Origin: Armatimonadota bacterium
Lineage (GTDB): Bacteria > Armatimonadota > UBA5829
DNA: 7,582 bases
NCBI GenBank assembly: GCA_026415535.1
Contig: JAOAGX010000099.1
Location: 1-7,582, forward strand
Direction of reading: 5' to 3'
The notes under the pieces are model-generated. The model was not told the DNA's origin, made no database searches, and saw only the letters and a list, made by a program, of their open reading frames with translations. A program made the position numbers and the translations under genes. Positions 1 to 5,377 of the stretch are shown in pieces (positions within the stretch are counted from its first letter, which is position 1; each line of letters begins with the position of its first letter).

Positions 1-1232
1 GCGTTATACATGCAGCAGACCTTGGAACAATAAGGGTAACCGTGCTCCTCGTCCCGGCTGCCGACGCAGGATATGAACACAATCGATTTCGGAGTCTTGC
101 CGTCCGAGGGCCGCACGATTTTGCCATCGGTAGGGCCGGAAGCGTTCATGATCCGCTCGAACTGGACCGCCGAGATCACGTCAGGGTACTTGCCGTATCC
201 CAGAGCCGCCATCGCGCTTTCGTCGCGCCAGACGTCGAATCCGGTCGCCACAATTATCGCGCCGAACTTCTCGGTCACCACCTGATCCTGCTGCTCGTAG
301 TCGATCGCGTCAGCCGGACAAACCTTCTGGCAGACCCCGCACTTTCCGGTCGTGAAAAACCGGCAGTGTTCGCGGTCGATAACCGGCTTGTTCGGGACCG
401 CCTGCGGGAACGGCCGATAGATCGCGCGGCGCGTGCCAGTACCCTCGTCGAACTCGCTCGGTATGCCCTTGACAGGACATTTCTCAAGGCACAGTCCACA
501 GCCAGTGCACTTATTTTCGTCCACGCTTTTCGCGCGCCTGCGGATCGTCACGTCGAAGTTGCCAACGAACCCCTTGACTTCCTCGACCTCTGAGTAGGTC
601 CAGATATCGATCAGCGGATGGCTAGCGCAGTCCACCATCTTGGGCGTGAGGATACAAGCGGCACAGTCAAGCGTAGGGAATGTCTTGTCATACTGAGCCA
701 TATGTCCGCCAATTGATGGAGTACGTTCGACAAGAACAACCGGGTATCCCGCATCGGCAATATCGAGCGCGGCCTGAATACCCGCCACCCCTCCGCCAAT
801 CACAAGGGCCCTTTTCGTAAGCCCCATGCTCGACCTGGACAAAGGCTCGTTTTTGGCAACCTTGGCCACAGCCATCCGGACGAGGTCTATTGCCTTCTCG
901 GTGGTCTCAGGTGTGCGCTCATGGACCCACGAGCAGTGCTCGCGCAGGTTGGCCATTTCAACCATATAAGGGTTTAACCCCGCATTCGCTATGCACCGCT
1001 GAAACGTTGGCTCGTGAAGTCGAGGTGAGCAACTGGCCACCACAACCCGATCTAGCTTGTGCTCCCTGATAGCATCTAGGATCATGTTTTGCCCAGGCTC
1101 GGAGCACATGTACTTGTAGTCGGTCGCATAGACAACACCGGGCATCGATTTAGCCGCTTCCGCGACCTTTTCGACGTCCACCGTCTTCGCGATGTTCGAC
1201 CCGCACCAGCAAACAAATACGCCGATTCTCAT
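1..1232 (-). CDS. hdrA: HdrA-type heterodisulfide reductase subunit A (FAD, Fe-S), C-terminus off window
   Basis: This is the flavin and iron-sulfur core of a soluble HdrABC complex, the subunit in which FAD splits or merges electron pairs in the cytoplasm. The 410 codons visible start at ATG 1232 and stay open to the left edge; the family is usually about 650 residues or more. The N-terminal HdrA domain begins MRIGVFVCWCGSNIA (C8, C10), with further conserved Cys at C43 and C68 (ASCSPRLHE). The FAD Rossmann loop IGGGVAGIQAALDIA lies near 145-159. It is followed by GHMAQYDKTFPTLDCAAC (176-193), a ferredoxin motif CTGCGLCLEKCP (242-252), a second cluster motif C290/C298/C301/C305, and the cysteine group C389, C402, C406, C407 typical of HdrA near the flavin. 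It lies 300 nt downstream of hdrB. Its Shine-Dalgarno is weak (GAGAG). The family assignment is secure; the bifurcation partner is unknown. Confidence 0.96.
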   Translation of the reverse strand, partial: MRIGVFVCWCGSNIAKTVDVEKVAEAAKSMPGVVYATDYKYMCSEPGQNMILDAIREHKLDRVVVASCSPRLHEPTFQRCIANAGLNPYMVEMANLREHCSWVHERTPETTEKAIDLVRMAVAKVAKNEPLSRSSMGLTKRALVIGGGVAGIQAALDIADAGYPVVLVERTPSIGGHMAQYDKTFPTLDCAACILTPKMVDCASHPLIDIWTYSEVEEVKGFVGNFDVTIRRRAKSVDENKCTGCGLCLEKCPVKGIPSEFDEGTGTRRAIYRPFPQAVPNKPVIDREHCRFFTTGKCGVCQKVCPADAIDYEQQDQVVTEKFGAIIVATGFDVWRDESAMAALGYGKYPDVISAVQFERIMNASGPTDGKIVRPSDGKTPKSIVFISCVGSRDEEHGYPYCSKVCCMYN

Positions 1233-1292
1233 GGTTGGCTCTCAGTTGTTTAGTTTACATTTATCAGTATTAGGTATTAGAACCACCGTTGC

Positions 1293-1313
1293 TTCAGGAA
1301 TCTTGCCCCTGAA
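1293..1313. repeat. Inverted repeat TTCAGG-N9-CCTGAA upstream of hdrA
   Basis: The 6-bp arms TTCAGG (1293-1298) and CCTGAA (1308-1313) are separated by 9 nt, about 60 nt before the hdrA start codon. It could be a regulator binding site or a small RNA stem in the hdrA leader. No known operator is recognised. Confidence 0.35.
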
Positions 1314-1452
1314 ACGACGCACGCGAAAGTGTTCGGAATAAGACCACCGACAAATCAAAGCTTAGTTCAGATTCAACTACCCACAAATCAGTTAGCAGAG
1401 CGAATTCTTTATCTCGGAGTGCCTTGGAAAGAGTTTCACCCTGGCCGAACAC
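1294..1452 (-). CDS. Possible 52-codon small ORF in hdrB-hdrA gap (unsupported function)
   Basis: A GTG at 1452 opens a frame of 52 residues ending at TGA 1294-1296. The product would begin VFGQGETLSKALRDKEF, continue with a hydrophobic/acidic middle (WVVESELSFDLSVVLF) and end QGQDS. It is not recognised as any family. There is no clear Shine-Dalgarno, and the GTG lies inside the 1440-1458 hairpin, so chance is a real possibility. It is listed because the composition is protein-like and it fills half of an otherwise unexplained gap between two subunits of one enzyme. Confidence 0.2.
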   Translation of the reverse strand: MFGQGETLSKALRDKEFALLTDLWVVESELSFDLSVVLFRTLSRASFQGQDS

Positions 1453-1467
1453 GCCAGGCGTTTTCTT
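1440..1467 (+). terminator. Plus-strand terminator-like hairpin in hdrB-hdrA gap
   Basis: CCTGGC (1440-1445) pairs with GCCAGG (1453-1458) around a 7-nt loop, followed by CG and TTTTCTT on the plus strand. The U-tract is on the plus side, although every gene here is on the minus strand. It would therefore end antisense transcription, or it is simply a structured element in the minus-strand mRNA. Confidence 0.35.
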
Positions 1468-1532
1468 AAACCTTCTAACTTACCAGCTCTCTTCCAACCG
1501 GTTTTCGAGTGTGAAACTCGGGCATTCCCGAA

Positions 1533-2444
1533 CTATCCGCCATCTGCCGCAGCACCAACCGGCTCCGTTTCGACCGGAAGTTCGGTGATAGCGTCCAGGG
1601 CCGGGTTCACGTCGATCAGGTGACTCGCGAAGCACTTCTTAATTCCCGGAACCTCCATCGCAAGGCCCAGCAGTTCAGTGAAGAAGAACACCGGTATGGT
1701 CAGGTCTTGTCCACGCTGCTTGCCGGCCGCCGTTTGGCGCATTTCCAGATTGGTCATACATAGCGGACATACGGTGACTATGCAGTTCGCCCCATGGCTC
1801 TTTGCATTTGACACAATGTCGCCAACCAACTTGATCACGATCTCACTTTTTGAGATCCCGAAGCTTGCACCGCAACATTCATTTTTGAAATACCACTCGA
1901 CCGGCTCCGCGCCTATTATACGCATGGCTTCGTCAAGGCTTTTCGGGTCCTCCGGATCGTCAAAACCAAGTATCCTAGGCGGTCTGAGCAACAGGCAGCC
2001 ATAATAGCACGCCGGTTTGAGACCGTGCAGTTTCTTTGTGACCTTTTCGGCAACTCTCGCCAACACATCGGGCGATGTAAAAACCTCCAGCGCCGATTTG
2101 ACGGTAACCTTGCCCGTATACGGCTTCGCCAGATGCGCGTTAATTTCATCTCGCAGAGCCGAGTCAGACCTGATCTCCGCCTCGGCGGACTTCATTCGAT
2201 TGTAGCAAGCGGCGCACGGTGCAACTACGTCCAACCCCATGCTCTCCGCAATCCCAAGCGTACGTGCAGGCAACGCAACGCTGAGCTTGTGATCTAGCGC
2301 GTGTCCGGAAGTAGCTCCGCAACAGTTCCAATCGGGAATCTCAACCAGCTCAATCCCCAAAGCCTCGGCGACAAGCATGGTCGACTCACCAAATTCTTTT
2401 GCCGTCGATTCTAGGCTGCAGCCCGGAAAGTAGGCATATCTCAT
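1533..2444 (-). CDS. hdrB: HdrB-type heterodisulfide reductase subunit B (two CCG domains)
   Basis: This is the catalytic disulfide-reducing subunit of soluble Hdr complexes, carrying two non-cubane [4Fe-4S] clusters bound by cysteine-rich CCG domains (Pfam PF02754 type). The start at ATG 2444 gives 303 residues beginning MRYAYFPGCSLE, as HdrB proteins normally do. A TGAGGT Shine-Dalgarno sits 7 nt upstream, so the longer frame from 2510 is rejected. The first CCG motif is C9-x31-C41C42-x34-C77xxC80. The second is C150-x39-C190C191-x34-C226xxC229. All ligands are present, so the active site looks intact. Length matches the family at about 300. The C-terminal tail (after residue 280) is acidic and Ala/Gly-rich and looks disordered. 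The natural substrate is unclear in a bacterium: CoM-S-S-CoB is unlikely, and another disulfide or a thiol/protein partner is inferred. Confidence 0.95.
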   Translation of the reverse strand: MRYAYFPGCSLESTAKEFGESTMLVAEALGIELVEIPDWNCCGATSGHALDHKLSVALPARTLGIAESMGLDVVAPCAACYNRMKSAEAEIRSDSALRDEINAHLAKPYTGKVTVKSALEVFTSPDVLARVAEKVTKKLHGLKPACYYGCLLLRPPRILGFDDPEDPKSLDEAMRIIGAEPVEWYFKNECCGASFGISKSEIVIKLVGDIVSNAKSHGANCIVTVCPLCMTNLEMRQTAAGKQRGQDLTIPVFFFTELLGLAMEVPGIKKCFASHLIDVNPALDAITELPVETEPVGAAADGG

Positions 2445-2451
2445 ATGCACG

Positions 2452-2457
2452 ACCTCA
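2452..2457 (-). promoter_or_regulatory. Shine-Dalgarno fixing the hdrB start
   Basis: TGAGGT on the minus strand is spaced 7 nt from ATG 2444. It supports the internal start that gives the canonical MRYAYFPGC N-terminus over the upstream ATG at 2510. Confidence 0.6.
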
Positions 2458-2522
2458 GAATTTATTAGCGAATGCCCAATAGATGATTGCAAGTCATTGA
2501 AGCTTCGCATGCCTTTTAGCAG

Positions 2523-2735
2523 TCACGCCCGCCTCACCCATTCTTTAGTCGCCGACCACAGCGCCATTGTGATCGGAACGTCGATTAGAAGAAGCATTGT
2601 AAAAAAGAGCCACGCAAGTATGCTCGGATATCGGCCCACCAACCAAGCAGCGGCCAGCACCTCCGCCCCAAACATCGCAACGCAAGCTACAACAAACGCT
2701 AGCACCACTATGGTTTTGTAGAAAAGCCTAGGCAT
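2523..2735 (-). CDS. Small two-helix membrane protein between hdrC and hdrB
   Basis: This 70-residue protein is not recognised as a known family. It starts MPRLFYKT and ends KEWVRRA. Two hydrophobic stretches, roughly residues 8-33 and 39-63, are separated by a short GRYPS turn, which predicts a helical hairpin in the inner membrane with both positively charged termini on the cytoplasmic side. It has no histidine, so it cannot be a bis-His b-type haem anchor like HdrE. Only one cysteine (C18) is present, within the first helix. It sits between hdrC (168 nt upstream) and hdrB (78 nt downstream) in the same direction, so it is probably co-transcribed and might tether or regulate the Hdr complex; that role is inference. 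No good Shine-Dalgarno precedes ATG 2735, which lowers confidence. Confidence 0.6.
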   Translation of the reverse strand: MPRLFYKTIVVLAFVVACVAMFGAEVLAAAWLVGRYPSILAWLFFTMLLLIDVPITMALWSATKEWVRRA

Positions 2736-2844
2736 CGGCAGATTTTTGATGCCCCATGGACACTTTTATCCCCACAGGCAGCATAGTCGTATCGCCGAAC
2801 CCCCAAGCCCCAGTTTACGAAGTAATCCAAACCGCCATCTTCCC

Positions 2845-2890
2845 CGTCATTCTGAGTCCCATTCGTCATTCTGAGAGCAGCGAAGAATCT
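2845..2890. repeat. Dispersed-type intergenic repeat (TCATTCTGAG...CGAAGAATCT) with 12-nt direct repeat
   Basis: CGTCATTCTGAG occurs at 2845-2856 and again at 2864-2875. The second copy continues as GAGCAGCGAAGAATCT to 2890, with ATTCT/AGAAT ends forming an imperfect inverted repeat. From memory this class (GATTCTTCGCTGCGCTCAGAATGAC) is scattered in intergenic regions of many bacterial genomes; its translated hallmark FFAALRMT is visible in one frame. It marks this as non-coding and explains the spurious frame over 2708-2941. Confidence 0.7.
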
Positions 2891-2903
2891 GCGCCAAAGC
2901 CCA

Positions 2904-3482
2904 TTATCCTCTACGATGCCTCTTTTTTGCACCCTTGCCACTTTCGCGAGCGGGAAAAAGTTCTCGGACCTCCTTGCGTCCCTTGATGATTGATGGGAGG
3001 ATCGCCAGCTTCCCTTTCAGGAACATTTGTATCCCCGCTAGAACATCCGAAAAGAAATCACGCGTGCGCATTTTGTAGCAGGCGGTCAGGCTTAGCTCAT
3101 GGCATCTGCCGAATCGCTTGACGCCCTTTAGGAACTCATCGTGGAACTTGAGCACGTTTGGTTCCCTGGGCTTGATTCCGCGCTCGATCGCGATTTGCCG
3201 GCAAGCGTCCATTACCTTCGACAAAGCGGCGCCCTTCGGACAGCGAGTAGCGCAAGTCTCGCACCCGGCACACAGCCAGATAGCCGAGCTCGAAAGCGCC
3301 TCGTTTTCCAAACCAAGCTGCGCCATTCGCAAGATCTGGTTTGGCGCGATATCCATCGCAAACGCCACCGGACATCCGGCAGTACACTCGCCGCACTGAT
3401 AACACTTGAGCACGCTCTCGCCGCTGATCTCCTCAATTCGGCGCTTGAAATCGCTTCCGACGGGAGAATCCATCACACTCAT
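2904..3482 (-). CDS. hdrC: HdrC-type heterodisulfide reductase subunit C (2x[4Fe-4S])
   Basis: This is the ferredoxin-like electron-relay subunit between HdrA and HdrB. From ATG 3482 the product is 192 residues, which fits the family. Two classic motifs are complete: CYQCGECTAGCP (C27, C30, C33, C37) and CAGCETCATRCP (C71, C74, C77, C81). After them come a conserved helical region with FGRCHE (about 124-129) and a GKLAILPSIIKGRKEVRELF segment near the C-terminus, both typical of HdrC. The tail is very basic (KGAKKRHRRG). The start is uncertain: TTG 3515, ATG 3482 and ATG 3473 are in frame and none has a good Shine-Dalgarno. It is the first gene of the hdr locus; the promoter region lies about 200 nt upstream. 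Confidence 0.93.
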   Translation of the reverse strand: MSVMDSPVGSDFKRRIEEISGESVLKCYQCGECTAGCPVAFAMDIAPNQILRMAQLGLENEALSSSAIWLCAGCETCATRCPKGAALSKVMDACRQIAIERGIKPREPNVLKFHDEFLKGVKRFGRCHELSLTACYKMRTRDFFSDVLAGIQMFLKGKLAILPSIIKGRKEVRELFPARESGKGAKKRHRRG

Positions 3483-3522
3483 AGCACAGCAAACTTGGGT
3501 GGATTCGGAACTCAATTTGGCA

Positions 3523-3648
3523 CCTCACCCCAACTCTCTCTTAAAGAGAGAGACAGCTTTGACCTCATCCTGACCATCTCTCAAAGAGATAGGAAAACAA
3601 CGTCAGCCTAACCCCAGCCTCTACTTAAAGGAGAAAAGACTGCTTTGG
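3523..3648. repeat. Three tandem degenerate ~42-nt hairpin repeats in hdrC leader
   Basis: Copies begin near 3523 (CCTCACCCCAACTCTCTC...), 3563 (CCTCATCCTGACCATCTC...) and 3607 (CCTAACCCCAGCCTCTAC...). Each carries a pyrimidine-rich arm, an AAAG core and a purine-rich arm. Copy 1 has a perfect 7-bp stem CTCTCTC/GAGAGAG around TTAAA. Copies 1 and 3 also share a GACnGCTTTG tail. They resemble common 'CCTCACCCCAACCCTCTC' intergenic elements of bacterial genomes. They lie between the predicted hdrC promoter and the start codon. Confidence 0.65.
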
Positions 3649-3697
3649 CCAGGCCTTTTCGCTGAGGGATAGGGAGCACGCTAATTCTACCATGTAC

Positions 3698-3727
3698 ATA
3701 CTAGCACCTGCAAGAAACGGCGGTCAA
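3698..3727 (-). promoter_or_regulatory. Predicted sigma70-type promoter for the hdr locus
   Basis: On the minus strand TTGACC (3722-3727) is separated by 18 nt from TAGTAT (3698-3703). A second possible -10, TAGAAT, lies at 3684-3689. Transcription would start near 3691 or 3677 and leave a leader of about 200 nt before hdrC. Confidence 0.45.
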
Positions 3728-3735
3728 GCTCGTTT

Positions 3736-3751
3736 TGTGACACATGGCACA
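3736..3751. promoter_or_regulatory. CRP/FNR-family-like operator TGTGA-N6-GCACA
   Basis: The sequence TGTGACACATGGCACA matches the CRP consensus TGTGA-N6-TCACA at 9 of 10 specified bases. Flanking bases extend the symmetry to TTTGTG/CACAAA-like arms. It lies directly upstream of the predicted -35, centred about 52 nt from the first predicted start site or about 66 nt from the second. A CRP/FNR/Dnr-type regulator is inferred; the actual protein is not in view. Confidence 0.4.
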
Positions 3752-3780
3752 AAGCCTACAACGATCTGTCTTGCAGCAAG

Positions 3781-3813
3781 CCTTCCCATTCCACCCTCGC
3801 GAGGGATGGGCAG
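3781..3813. repeat. Near-perfect palindrome with CCCTCGCGAGGG core
   Basis: A perfect 12-nt palindrome CCCTCGCGAGGG (3794-3805) is enclosed by outer arms CCTTCCCAT and ATGGGCAGG, with one mismatch and a 4-nt asymmetry. It could form a strong hairpin on either strand. It lies between the methyltransferase stop and the hdr promoter, so it may act as a terminator-like barrier or be another mobile intergenic repeat. It lacks a U-tract. Confidence 0.5.
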
Positions 3814-3926
3814 GAAAAGATCAGTAACACCTATACCCGCCGCCCCACTGGCAAAGAATAAAGATCCGTCCGACCCAGAGGCGCGAAAGCACAGACCAAT
3901 GCCGAAGCAGGAAAACGAGGGTGGAC

Positions 3927-4745
3927 CTATTTTACGAACACCATGACATATTCGTGCTTGAACACATAAAACCCGCCAGCTAGGGCTCGGTACCGCCAGA
4001 GGTTGTTACTCTTGCCTTTGGCAATCTCGTTTCCCTCGATGTTCTTCACTATGATTGATTTGGTCTTGAACCCAACCTCGTTCATCACCTGCATACACTT
4101 AAAGCCAAGTGGAACAAGCTCACCGTTCGAGTACTTGTCGCCAATTACAAGCGCGGCGAACCGATCTTTCTCTAGCGTTTCGTAGGCGTTTTGCGCGACC
4201 TTGGCAAACAGCATGAGAAACTCCTCGGTCGAACCGCTGTTGGATAGGTCGCCTTCCAGATCGCTGAACTTGATAATGTCCGCATAAGGGGGATGCAGAA
4301 TCGAGAGCTGAGCAGCCCAGCATCCCATCTTAACCAGAGCGGAACGCACGGCCTCTTTTGCCTCGGCCGTTGTACTATCGCCCTGAATAAGTTTAACCTG
4401 GCTTACGAGTGCCTCGGCAGGAAGCTTGCTTCGAACGTATTCAACCAAGTCGGGCTTGAGCTCCACACCGATCAACCGGCGGTTCAAGTTAACAGCCTCT
4501 ATAGCCGACGTGCCCGAGCCAAGGAACCAATCCACTACGATATCGTTTTCCTTTGTGTATCGGAGCATCATCTGCTCGGCGATTTGGGGGATGAAGTTGC
4601 CGTGGTAGTCTAGCTTGTGACCGTTGGTGTTCTTTCGTGATTTGAGTAACCAAAGGGAATCGGTGAGCACGTGATCGTAGTCTTTCCACCGAGCAAGGTC
4701 GATATCCGAGTACGGGAGCTTGTGGGGACGCCTTTTGCCTTCCAC
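3927..4745 (-). CDS. Solitary DNA amino-methyltransferase (N6-adenine or N4-cytosine)
   Basis: This S-adenosylmethionine-dependent DNA methylase has 272 residues from GTG 4745. Motifs run in the order X, I, II, III, IV: FIPQIAEQMMLRY (51-63), the SAM-binding loop DWFLGSGTSAIEA (72-84), the acidic residue in GVELKPD (E95), QGDS (121-124), and the catalytic tetrapeptide as HPPY (151-154). The usual first residue (D, S or N of D/S/NPPY/W) is thus His. The C-terminus has GFKTKSIIVK (225-234) and HEYVMVF (264-270), the usual closing strands. No restriction endonuclease or target-recognition partner is visible, so it is probably an orphan or phage-associated methylase that marks host or phage DNA. 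It appears monocistronic, with its own promoter and no Shine-Dalgarno. Target sequence and base cannot be read from sequence. Confidence 0.88.
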   Translation of the reverse strand: MEGKRRPHKLPYSDIDLARWKDYDHVLTDSLWLLKSRKNTNGHKLDYHGNFIPQIAEQMMLRYTKENDIVVDWFLGSGTSAIEAVNLNRRLIGVELKPDLVEYVRSKLPAEALVSQVKLIQGDSTTAEAKEAVRSALVKMGCWAAQLSILHPPYADIIKFSDLEGDLSNSGSTEEFLMLFAKVAQNAYETLEKDRFAALVIGDKYSNGELVPLGFKCMQVMNEVGFKTKSIIVKNIEGNEIAKGKSNNLWRYRALAGGFYVFKHEYVMVFVK

Positions 4746-4751
4746 ACCGAG

Positions 4752-4780
4752 ATTGTATCAGTAGGGCTCGGCATGGTCAA
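4752..4780 (-). promoter_or_regulatory. Strong sigma70-type promoter for the methyltransferase (leaderless arrangement)
   Basis: On the minus strand TTGACC (4775-4780) is followed after exactly 17 nt by TACAAT (4752-4757), preceded by TGA as an extended -10 (TGnTACAAT). Counting 7 nt from the end of the -10 puts +1 at 4745, the G of the GTG start codon. No Shine-Dalgarno is present or possible. Confidence 0.65.
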
Positions 4781-4924
4781 GGAACGGCTAACTTAATCTG
4801 CCCGGCATCCTGTTGTCCCGCCAATAACGCATAAATAATACTGCGGCGCGTCCTGCAAATCGGGAACAGCTTACACCAGGCCAGCAGTACGACTGGCATA
4901 ACCAATACTGACTCAGGCTGAACA

Positions 4925-4989
4925 CCAACCCCTGCAGATTAGTGTTCGTGAGTTTGGGGTTGGGGCTGGTCTGATTGAGACCTAGCCCC
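4925..4989. terminator. Hairpin cluster between endolysin and methyltransferase
   Basis: GGGGCTGGTCT (from 4962) pairs with AGACCTAGCCCC (to 4989) around a GATTG loop, an 11-bp stem with one bulged base. A second inverted repeat CCAACCCC (4925-4932) / GGGGTTGG (4956-4963) overlaps its left arm, so the two are mutually exclusive. The cluster lies about 30 nt after the endolysin stop, as expected for the end of the phage lysis transcript. No U-tract follows on the minus strand, so termination is inferred from position and stem strength only. Confidence 0.45.
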
Positions 4990-5017
4990 GCCCCTTTCGT
5001 ACCAGAGGAGTGTAGTG

Positions 5018-5377
5018 TCAGCGCCACTGCACGTGGCAACCTTCTTGTGGGATGGTCTCGAGTCCCAGACGGCTCGCCTCGGATTTGAGCGCGTCAAAGA
5101 ACTCAGGCCAGTCCCATCCCCTGGACTTCGAGACTATGTCTGCCGCTTTGCCGACAAGGTGACGAGAAGTCATAGTCCAGGTTACGGGTTTGCGCCCCTT
5201 ATGATGCGTGCGGCCGACACCGTATAGCCATTCCTGGCGCTGGCGTGATCGTGCAGCCTCAAAGATGATAGGATCGAATCCGCGTCCTCTCATCCGTTCG
5301 AGAAGTCGCTCCACCTTGCGGCGGAACGGCTCCCAGAGAGAGGAGATGTTCGTGCACCGTGCAGGTTCTTTGCTCAT
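5018..5377 (-). CDS. Phage endolysin, peptidase M15 / L-Ala-D-Glu or D-Ala-D-Ala peptidase type
   Basis: This is a peptidoglycan peptidase that lyses the host at the end of the phage cycle. The start at ATG 5377 gives 119 residues and overlaps the holin stop as ATGA, with a purine-rich GGAAGAGGG upstream. The longer frame reaching 5584 lies over the holin gene and is rejected. The zinc-site signature is SRHLVGKAAD (71-80), giving H73 and D80, with the third ligand H115 in GCHVQW near the C-terminus. W67, R72 and the helical EFFDALKSEASRLGLE segment are typical of M15 phage enzymes. E112 could serve as catalytic base. It is a single-domain enzyme without signal peptide or cell-wall-binding domain, so export would depend on the holin. 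Which peptide bond it cuts is not decidable here. Confidence 0.85.
   Translation of the reverse strand: MSKEPARCTNISSLWEPFRRKVERLLERMRGRGFDPIIFEAARSRQRQEWLYGVGRTHHKGRKPVTWTMTSRHLVGKAADIVSKSRGWDWPEFFDALKSEASRLGLETIPQEGCHVQWR

Larger units (their letters stand above)
1233..1532. other. 300-nt hdrB-hdrA intergenic region with hairpins
   Basis: No established gene is seen here. The stretch holds a short inverted repeat CGAGT/ACTCG (about 1507-1521), a 6-bp hairpin followed by a T-run on the plus strand (1440-1467), and an inverted repeat TTCAGG/CCTGAA (1293-1313). It also contains one unlisted minus-strand open frame of 52 codons (1294-1452). The 50 bases before hdrA are AT-rich and could hold a promoter, but I find no convincing -35/-10 pair. 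Such a gap is long for subunits of one complex. Confidence 0.6.
3483..3926. other. Long non-coding region upstream of hdrC (promoter, operator-like site, hairpin repeats)
   Basis: No credible gene lies in these 444 bases. A plus-strand frame at 3692-3946 is low-complexity and runs across promoter-like and repeat sequence. Contents from the hdrC side are three tandem hairpin repeats (3523-3648), a promoter (3698-3727), a CRP-like palindrome (3736-3751), a small palindrome CTTGCAGCAAG (3770-3780), and a large near-perfect palindrome (3781-3813). Confidence 0.7.

Noticed and set aside
42..593. Plus-strand open frame of 183 codons
   Set aside because: It is antisense to hdrA, whose minus-strand frame carries complete ferredoxin and FAD motifs; composition is shadow-like (Arg/Ala-rich) and no ribosome binding site is seen.
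2708..2941. Minus-strand frame of 77 codons between hdrC and the membrane protein
   Set aside because: It contains the FFAALRMT translation typical of the dispersed GATTCTTCGCTGC repeat and overlaps both neighbours, so it is repeat-derived and not a gene.
3692..3946. Plus-strand open frame of 84 codons
   Set aside because: Pro/Arg/Lys-rich low-complexity product; it overlaps the predicted hdr promoter, the CRP-like site and the large palindrome, and runs into the methyltransferase 3' end. No ribosome binding site.
4788..5039. Minus-strand frame of 83 codons after the endolysin
   Set aside because: It overlaps the endolysin 3' end in another frame and runs through the hairpin cluster at 4925-4989; no recognisable domain or ribosome binding site.
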